Below, piece after piece: positions 56,399-64,000 of a stretch of DNA of 64,000 bases. The notes beneath the pieces are model-generated. The model had not been told where the DNA came from. It saw nothing but the letters and a program-made list of their open reading frames with translations, and searched no databases. This stretch comes from Multifurca ochricompacta. Its lineage: Eukaryota > Basidiomycota > Agaricomycetes > Russulales > Russulaceae. The stretch covers positions 108,506-172,505 of the forward strand of contig WTXG01000067.1 of NCBI GenBank assembly GCA_022496185.1, read 5' to 3'. Every line of letters begins with the position of its first letter. The stretch's first letter is position 1. Both the position numbers and the translations under genes were made by a program.

Positions 56399-59300
56399 AT
56401 GACTGCCTCTTCATGGACGCCACACAGCTATCCTCCAACACGCCGTTCTGATCATGTTGATGTATATCACAGCGAAGCCAATGGCGAAGTGAATGTCCCA
56501 GATCCATATTCGTGGCTGGAGAAGGACGGAGAAGAGAAGGAGAAGTGGCTTGCTGCACAAGAAGCTCTTGCGCGAAGCTTCTTAGACGCACACCCAGATC
56601 GGGTCAGGCTGGAGGAGGAAATCAAAGCTAGCACTGATTATGAGAAAGTGAGCTTCTCAGCTTCATCACAATGCTAAGAGACGGCATATATTAGTTAAAT
56701 GTAGTTCGGTTTACCGTCACTGAAGGACGATGGTAGATGGTACTGGTCGTACAACAGCGGCCTGCAGGCTCAACCTGGTCTAGGCTTTCGTTTCTGTACA
56801 GTATACCCTGGTGACTGATAATCTGATCAGTTTATTATCGCTCAAGAGATTCAGAACTCCCGGATTCTGTCTCTGGGCCAGGTGGTGAAGTATTTTTCGA
56901 TGTACGCACAACGGCTTCCGCCTAGGCCAACCCCACCTCACCTTCATGTATCAGCCGAATGTACTTTCGAGCGATGGGTCGGTCTCATTGAGTTCCGGAT
57001 CTTATTCGCGTGATGGGAAATGGTTTGCCTATGCGCTCTCCCACTCCGTACGTCGCCTAGTTGCAGCAAATACATAAGGCAATATTGTTCCTTTAGGGAA
57101 GCGATTTCACGAACATCTACATCCGTTCCACGGATCATCCACTGACTGACGCCGACAATGACCTGCGCCTCTCCGATGAGCTTGAATTTGTAAATTCTCT
57201 TCTATTGCCTGGACGCACGATAATAAAGGGTTCTTCTATCAGGTCTGTTTACTCTTTATTTAATTTATTTTTTTGGTTTTATTTAGATCGCGAACTCGCT
57301 CAGAGGTTTCCTGACCGCTCGTCGCACAACCCTGCGGGTTCGAACAAGGCGGATATACAGACCGGGAGTGACTCCGACAAGGATGCGCAGCTTTTCTATC
57401 ACCGAGTCAGGACTAATCAGTGTATGCACTCCCACACTCTACGTGATGTCTCTAACTAGTCGTTCCATGCAGCTGAGGATGTGTTGGTGGTGAAGAACCC
57501 CGATCAGCCAGAATGGCTGTGGGGTGCGGCGATCTCAGAGGTAGATGGGCGGTGGCTTGAGCTGTCAGTTTCTCGGGACACGTCACGGGTATGCTTTTCT
57601 ATGATTCTCGTAGTCCTCTGATAACCAGGGGTTAGAAAAATTTGCTCTGGCTTGCAGACCTTGAAAAGGAGCAGATAGGACCGAACCTCAATTGGATTAA
57701 GCTCGTGAATGACTTCGAGGCCGAATATAACATGTACGCCTTGGGATATATTCGCCTTCGCTGCCAGCCTTTTTATACTATTGCAGTATTGGGAATGACG
57801 GTTCCAAGTTTTATCTACAAACAAATGCCGGCGCGCCGCGATATAAAGTCATTACTGTCGACGTTGAGGGATTTCGTCTAGCTTCGCAGTCTGGGCTTGT
57901 ACATATCAAGGATTTTTCCAAAGACCTGATTGCCGAAGACAAGGACGCACATCTAGAGGATATATCAATCTTGGGCCACGATCGGCTTGTGACTATCTAC
58001 AAACGCAATGTCATGGACGAACTTTACATTCACGACCTCAAGAGTGGCAAACAACTGAAACGCCTTGCATCGGACCATGTTGGCGCCCTCACCGCGTACG
58101 GTAGGCGCACGCAACAGTTTTTCTTTGTGTGGTTGACGGGCTTTGACACACCCGGTATCGCCGCTCGTTACGACTTTTCCGAGCCAAGTGGTGGCAAAGT
58201 CGACGGGAGGTGGAATGTCTGGCGTGAGACGAAAGTAGGTGGCCTTGCAGGAGGAGGCGGGTTTATTGCAGAGCAAATATGGTACACGAGCCGCGATGGC
58301 ACTAAGATCCCCATGTTCGTGGTCCGTCACAAGGACACCCCTCTCGATGGCACAGCACCTGCCATTCAGTACGGTGGGTCCCAACCCAGAGCTGTCCAAA
58401 GCCACAATACTTATTGCACCGGAAGGCTATGGCGGGTTTTCCATCTCAATCGGCCCGTTCTTCAGCCCGTCCATACTTACAGCTATGCGCGCATATGGTT
58501 TCGTGCTTGCCGTACCAAATATCCGCGGAGGTGGCGAGTTTGGTGAGGATTGGCATCTCGCAGGGACGCGCGAACGCAAGGTACGTGGGTGACCTTGGTG
58601 TTCCGGAAGAACGGTAATTGGGAATCGCGGACCTGAAGATAAATTGCTTTGACGATTTCACTGCTGCGACGTGAGTTTCGTCCCGACGCGCTTTCAACTC
58701 AAAGTGACATTACAACCGCAGGGAATGGTTGGTCGAGAATAAGTATGCGAGTAGGGGACGAATTGCAATCAATGGAGGCTCAAATGGCGGTACGCCATTG
58801 TTATCCCCGAGCTTTGAGCCGCGTCTCAAAAAGTGACCACGTCACCAGGTCTACTTGTTTCAGCGTGCGTAAACCGCGCACCTGAGGGCCTTTTTGGCGC
58901 AGCTATAGCAGAGGTTGGTGTCCACGACCTCCTTAAGGTACTGCCCCTCCGCCGTTCATTCACATGCATAGCATTCACGAGGCGCACTTTCCCATAGTTT
59001 GCTGACTTCACCATTGGACGGGCATGGACGTCTGACTATGGAAACCCGCATGACTCCCACGACTTTGACTTCATCTACCCGATCTCCCGATACACAACGT
59101 GCCAACCGATAAAATCCTTCCACCAACGCTACTTCTCACTGCTGATCGTGCGTAACTATCAATCCGATGGGAAATTTTTTCAACTACTTGATTGATGACA
59201 GACGATGATCGTGTTGTTCCAATGCATTCCTTCAAGCTCGCAGCAACATTACAGCATGTTGCAAGTGGTAATCCACATCCCCTACTTCTGAGGCTGGAAT

Positions 59301-59483
59301 TGAAGGCTGGACATGGTGCGGGCAAGTCAACGGAGCTCAAGTACGTGTTCGTGGGCGGAATCTCTTGGCAGCTGTCTTGACTTTCTTTACAGGATCAAGG
59401 AGGCGGCGGATAAGTGGAGTTTTGCTGCACAAACCATGGGACTGAAGTGGCAAAGGAATGTCACAGAGAAAACAAAGATGTAG
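56399..59483 (+). CDS. Prolyl oligopeptidase (S9A), 16 exons, two apparent 1-bp indels
   Basis: Serine peptidase cutting after Pro in short peptides, probably cytosolic. The start ATG at 56399 gives [20 protein letters not shown], matching the usual N-terminus. Exons: 56399-56647, 56705-56777, 56831-56901, 56955-57047, 57097-57242, 57304-57421, 57473-57588, 57636-57733, 57787-58373, 58426-58580, 58639-58670, 58722-58789, 58849-58937, 58998-59147, 59202-59340, 59393-59483. The propeller lies in the first two thirds. The catalytic Ser is in INGGSNGG (about 58770), Asp in [11 protein letters not shown] (about 59205) and His in KAGHGAGKS (about 59312). Two places need one extra base to keep frame: the AAA run at 57192-57194 and the CCC run at 59086-59088. 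Otherwise the protein (about 758 residues) is complete. Whether these indels are real is unclear. Confidence 0.82.
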
Positions 59484-59542
59484 AAAGGTTATGCCATTCC
59501 ATGTGGAACAAGGCACCAACGATGGTTTGGGGAGCTATTCGT

Positions 59543-60355
<813 letters not shown>

Positions 60356-60451
60356 TATTAAGTGAGCAAAAAGATTTAGATTATTTTTTCCAAACCAAAT
60401 CATGTGGTGGTCGGTATCTTGATTAGTCAGACTTAATAGGGCTATCTTCCT

Positions 60452-61175
60452 ATGCTCCGTCAAGCCTCCAACTTCATATTTCGCACCCGTTCACGGACCA
60501 CTGTCTCCCAACCTCCCCAACGTGCTTTCCCAGTTCCCTTTATATTTGGTTCCCGTTTTGTATCAAATGTCAAGGAAACACTCCGATAAACAATGACATT
60601 CCGTACGCATACGTTCGCGTAGTCGACCCCGAAACGCGCAAACCTTTACCCCCCAAGCTTCTCACAGAGGTCATAAACGACCTCGCGACGGACGTGCAAC
60701 ACAAAAAGGAGGCGGGCCGCCCAGAGTTTTCGTCACACAATATGCGCAGATGGTTGCCCCGCCTTCAGAAGCCACGGATGGTTACGCGCTTGTGAAGTTG
60801 GTTGACCGCAGGGAAGCAGCCACGCGAGAGAGGGCGCAACGTTTAAAGGCCCAGGCTAGCCGGAGGGCAAGCGAGGAGAAAGAAATACAATTTGCTTGGG
60901 GCATCGGGGCAGCAGACGTCCAGCACAAACTTCGCAAGGCCCGCCAGGAACTTTCACGTGGGGTACGAGTTCAGCTCGTATTCGTTCGCAAAGCCACCGG
61001 AGGCGCTGGACGTGATAGCAGTACAAAAGAAAAACAGAACATGCTCGTGATGCAAGTGGTAGAAGCACTGTCGGATGTGGCGAGGGAGTGGCGAGTGCGG
61101 GATGAACGAAAGAATATGGTAGTCGCCTATTTGCAGGATCTCCAACGTCCTATACCCATAAATCGATGCTCGTAA
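60452..61175 (+). CDS. Mitochondrial translation initiation factor IF3-like protein, two apparent 1-bp indels
   Basis: Resembles organellar IF3. MLRQASNFIFRTRSRTTVSQ is a mitochondrial-type presequence. NNDIPYAYVRVVDPETRKPL matches the IF3 N-domain start; ALVKLVDRREAATRERAQ the linker helix; KEIQFAWGIGAADVQHKLRK and REWRVRDERKNMVVAYLQ the C-domain. To stay in one frame, one base must be added at the CC run at 60583-60584 and one at the A-run at 60703-60707. No intron is needed. About 240 residues, the usual size. It shares a 96-bp divergent promoter with the TAD2-like gene, and its 3' end converges on the PPR-like gene. Confidence 0.75.
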
Positions 61176-61294
61176 AACAGGCCGCATTATCTCAACCTGA
61201 AAAACCATAGCGTACAAAGCATTTGCGCGAATGCGTTTTCATATTAGTTGGCTTTAATAGTACAGCCCATTTTTATTATCATTCTGAAGAGCAT

Positions 61295-64000
61295 CTACGA
61301 GTCCCTTGTCCATCGACCCTTCAGAGGTAAACCTTTCCGTTTCACTGTTGGAATTCGATGCGGAGAAAATCGCGGTCGCACTCTCCTCCCAAATGAGTAC
61401 GGCCTTGCACCACGGTCCACCTTTCCCTTTATCACCGTTGGCTCGTCCCGTCCCACAAGCCGCAGCCTGAATCCGACGGGAAGCGCGTACCGGGCATTCC
61501 TCAGACTCTTCGCAATCTCTTCGAGTTCGGGTGTCCAGCCATACGGTTTGCGACCCGTGCGCGAGAATCGCTGGCGTGCCTCTCCAAGCATGCGATTCCA
61601 CCTCCAACGTGGTCCTGCGCGGGAACTGCGCGGGGCCATGCCTGGCCTGCGACTGACAAGGCTCAGCGCCGCGTTGTAGAATCTAGCATCTGCCTTTGGC
61701 AGAGCAGGGGAGTGCTTCCATTCCCTGCCTCCATGCGTGCCTGCACACGGCTGCCCGTGCCTTGTTCGCCGCAATCTGCAGCGCACGATAGATCTGCATC
61801 CCCTTTCGCAAGTCTGACACGGCGCGCCTCGAGTCCCCGGGTATGGTCGTAGCGCTAGTCGTTCCGAACCAGGAAAATTGGGTGAGTGGGTATTGGAACC
61901 TCCACGAGTGTGCCAGCCCCTGGTCTTGTCCGCATAGAGCTGAAGCATGGCCGTGTATGCATGCACACTCAAGCACCAAGGTCTCGTGCTACCTCCCTCT
62001 AGGCTTTTCGCTTCAGCCGCGCGCGCGAGTGTCCAGACGCGCTCCGCCAACCGTCCAAACCCAGCCTTCCGAAGCGCGTTTAGAACAACTGCAAAGAAGT
62101 GGGGGCCAAGAGCTACACCACGTGTAACACTTGCATGCCATCTAGCAGCGAGCTCTTCGGGTGCTAGGAATTTTTTGTGTGGCTCCAATTCCGGAATAAC
62201 GCGAACAATCAAAACGGCTACAGCCTGAGGGCGGCCAGTTGCAACAAGGTGGGCTATGTAAGTCGTGAGGAGGGTATTGTCCGGCTCGAGAAGGCCTTGG
62301 GACTTCGGAATTTTGAGCTCATACATCCGAGTATCCTCGATCAGCCCGCTGAAGCGGCGACGGTGACATTCAAGCTGCATGTTAGCTAGGTGGGAGTATT
62401 GCTCTTGCGATGTAGCAGACGGAAAATGAGGGATAGACGCATCAGCTTGATTGCTAACCATCTGCCCCCGTATCGTTTGCAAAATGTTCTCAGCGATGTC
62501 GTTACGGCGCATGAGCGTACAGCCCCGTAGTAAGATATTGTAGGTGGTCATACTCGGAGCAAGAGGTGGCCGGCGAGATACCGTCATATGACTTAGAATA
62601 CGATCCGCGAGCGTTATGGAGTGGCGAAAGCGCAGCGCATAGTTCAACAACGCGTTGTAAGACTCTAGGTTCAATGCAGGAAGTTGGTTGGTATCAGGAT
62701 CGAGTGGACGGCGGTCTGGGAGGGAGGAGAGAAGATTAAGGAGTACGCCGTGAAAGTAGCGATAAGCGTTTCGCGACTGCCGCTCCCCAGACGGCAAAGC
62801 AACCCATACGTTGTGTTGGCATTGAGGATAAGAATACAAAACTTTGATGAGCGTAGCCAGGTTCGTAAATGGGATCTTTCGAGCGTCGAGTGCTGATGCA
62901 AGATTGGCTAGGGCTTGCGATGCCTCAGGAAACAGTGGATTGTCAACGTCGGCACAGTGCAGCTCCAGGAATTTGACGACGCTCTGGTACAAGAAACAGG
63001 AATTGCGATAGGGCAAAAGCCTGAAGCCGCGAGATGGTGGATCTGGAATTTTTGACCGATATAAGCCATTGTATCTGGTGCCCCTACTCTCTCAGCCTCC
63101 GCCGAGGCACGAGTACATGCGTGCCTCAGTTGGTAGTCTTTTAAAAGGAGCGCGAGGAGAAGAGATGCTACTAAAATCTCTCCTTGTATGAGGCAGGCGC
63201 GAAGGACACTTTCATACATGCCAGCTGTGCGTTGCCAGCGATGTTCGCGTGCATTATTGAGGAGGCGCACCGCAAAGCGAGTCAGTGGATCTACAGGCAT
63301 CACGTTTTGAAGCTCCAAAACCCTTGGCCCAAGGCGCCCTATCAGGCGTGGGGTAAATTCCTGCAGGCGATCATATATGCCCCTGGGCGATTTTGAACTT
63401 GCGGAGGGATGTAGTTGACGCAAAAGAATATTGAACGAGAGTGGGCGAAGTTCCTCGCCATAAGCCATCATTTTTTCGGCGAGCATCGCAGCAGCCTTGG
63501 TCTCTCCCGATCTTAGCAGACTGTGCAGAAGGGAATGTCCAGCCAACCTGGTGGATACTGACCGTCCAAAGTCAATGGGAATGAAGGCCGATATAGGATT
63601 GCGAAATGGTGGTCGTGGTGTTGAGGCAGAATCAAACTTATGGTAATGGTGTGCCGACCAACACAGAGAGTGCCACAAGTGAAAGCCATCCCAAACAGCA
63701 CCGCGCGCAACGGAAATGCGAACGGCAGCCGCGCTGGCACGGGATATTTGGGCGGGTGTAAGGTGATCAACAATGACGGGTGATGATGTAACTGATGGTG
63801 CAGAGGGCGAAAGTGTGAGAGACGGATGAAGGCGAGAGTGGGGTTGTAGAAAACCAGAAGCCCTTCGTAAACATGGTGTTGGTTTGAAGGAATGGTGCAA
63901 CGACGCAGAATTGTGAAAGGGCTGCCGGTAAATGTGCGAGAGACCAGATGGCCAGCTATTCAGTACAACGATAAGTGTTTTCCTTGCATTTCGTCCGAAT
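61295..64000 (-). CDS. PPR-like (pentatricopeptide) protein, 5' end beyond the window
   Basis: Helical-repeat protein, probably mitochondrial and RNA-binding. The first frame is open to the right edge of the window, so the start codon is not seen. Repeat-like segments: SFNILLRQLHP, MYESVLRACLIQGEILVASL, SYNALLNYALRFRHSITLAD, TTYNILLRGCTLMRRNDIAE, FFAVVLNALRKAGFGRLAE and AYTAMLQLYADKTRG, each with the PPR helix pattern. The frame changes near 63069-63070, where one base seems missing in an A-run (minus strand). A second pair of shifts around 61690-61870 would restore GMQIYRALQIAANKARAAV. The C-terminus (RFSPHRIPTVKRKGLPLKG) is basic. I cannot name the orthologue. Confidence 0.65.

Overview
The window is nuclear DNA of a filamentous fungus, most likely a basidiomycete of the Agaricomycetes type. 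The host genes are split by many short GT-AG introns (about 39-80 bp), and their products (fungal DUF2433 protein, NmrA-like reductase, secreted M28 peptidase, S9A prolyl oligopeptidase, tRNA adenosine deaminase subunit, mitochondrial IF3-like and PPR-like proteins) fit that group. Product names rest on recognised motifs, not on a database search.

Layout. 1-8.2 kb: four host genes (the 5' part of an unknown gene on the minus strand, then an M28 peptidase, a DUF2433/RRM-like protein and an NmrA-like reductase on the plus strand). 8.2-9.4 kb: AT-rich sequence with no gene seen. 9.4-56.1 kb: one continuous nest of transposable elements. 56.4-64 kb: four host genes again (prolyl oligopeptidase, TAD2-like deaminase, IF3-like factor, PPR-like protein).

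The nest resolves into layers, because most insertions still have target-site duplications (TSDs). From the left: a palindromic Tc1/mariner derivative (9375-11296) split by a solo LTR ('LTR-C'); a truncated LTR ('LTR-B') containing a solo LTR ('LTR-A') that contains a 7.86-kb hAT element with a multi-exon transposase and cargo including an ATP12 pseudogene; a Ty3/gypsy chromovirus E1 (20860-39217, plus) split by a full-length sister copy E2 (22939-30414, minus), a second palindromic Tc1/mariner derivative and two solo LTRs; a truncated sister E3 (39218-43249, minus); a related chromovirus E4 (43250-50036, minus) carrying three solo LTRs; and a Ty1/copia element E5 (50037 to about 56100, minus), split by a solo LTR that itself holds a non-autonomous hAT element and another solo LTR.

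The chromoviruses are the most interesting part. Their predicted transcript start carries an 11-nt sequence complementary to the primer-binding site, the Tf1/sushi self-priming arrangement. Gag and pol meet at a conserved T-run followed by a stop, suggesting a -1 frameshift. The chromodomain lies one frame away from the integrase in both copies examined. Downstream of it is an extra 435-residue ORF with several zinc knuckles that I cannot assign to a standard element gene. The two LTRs of E2 differ only by transitions at CpG sites, so CpG-directed mutation appears to dominate the decay. The conserved genes in the right flank carry single-base indels in homopolymer runs, which look more like assembly errors than true pseudogenes.
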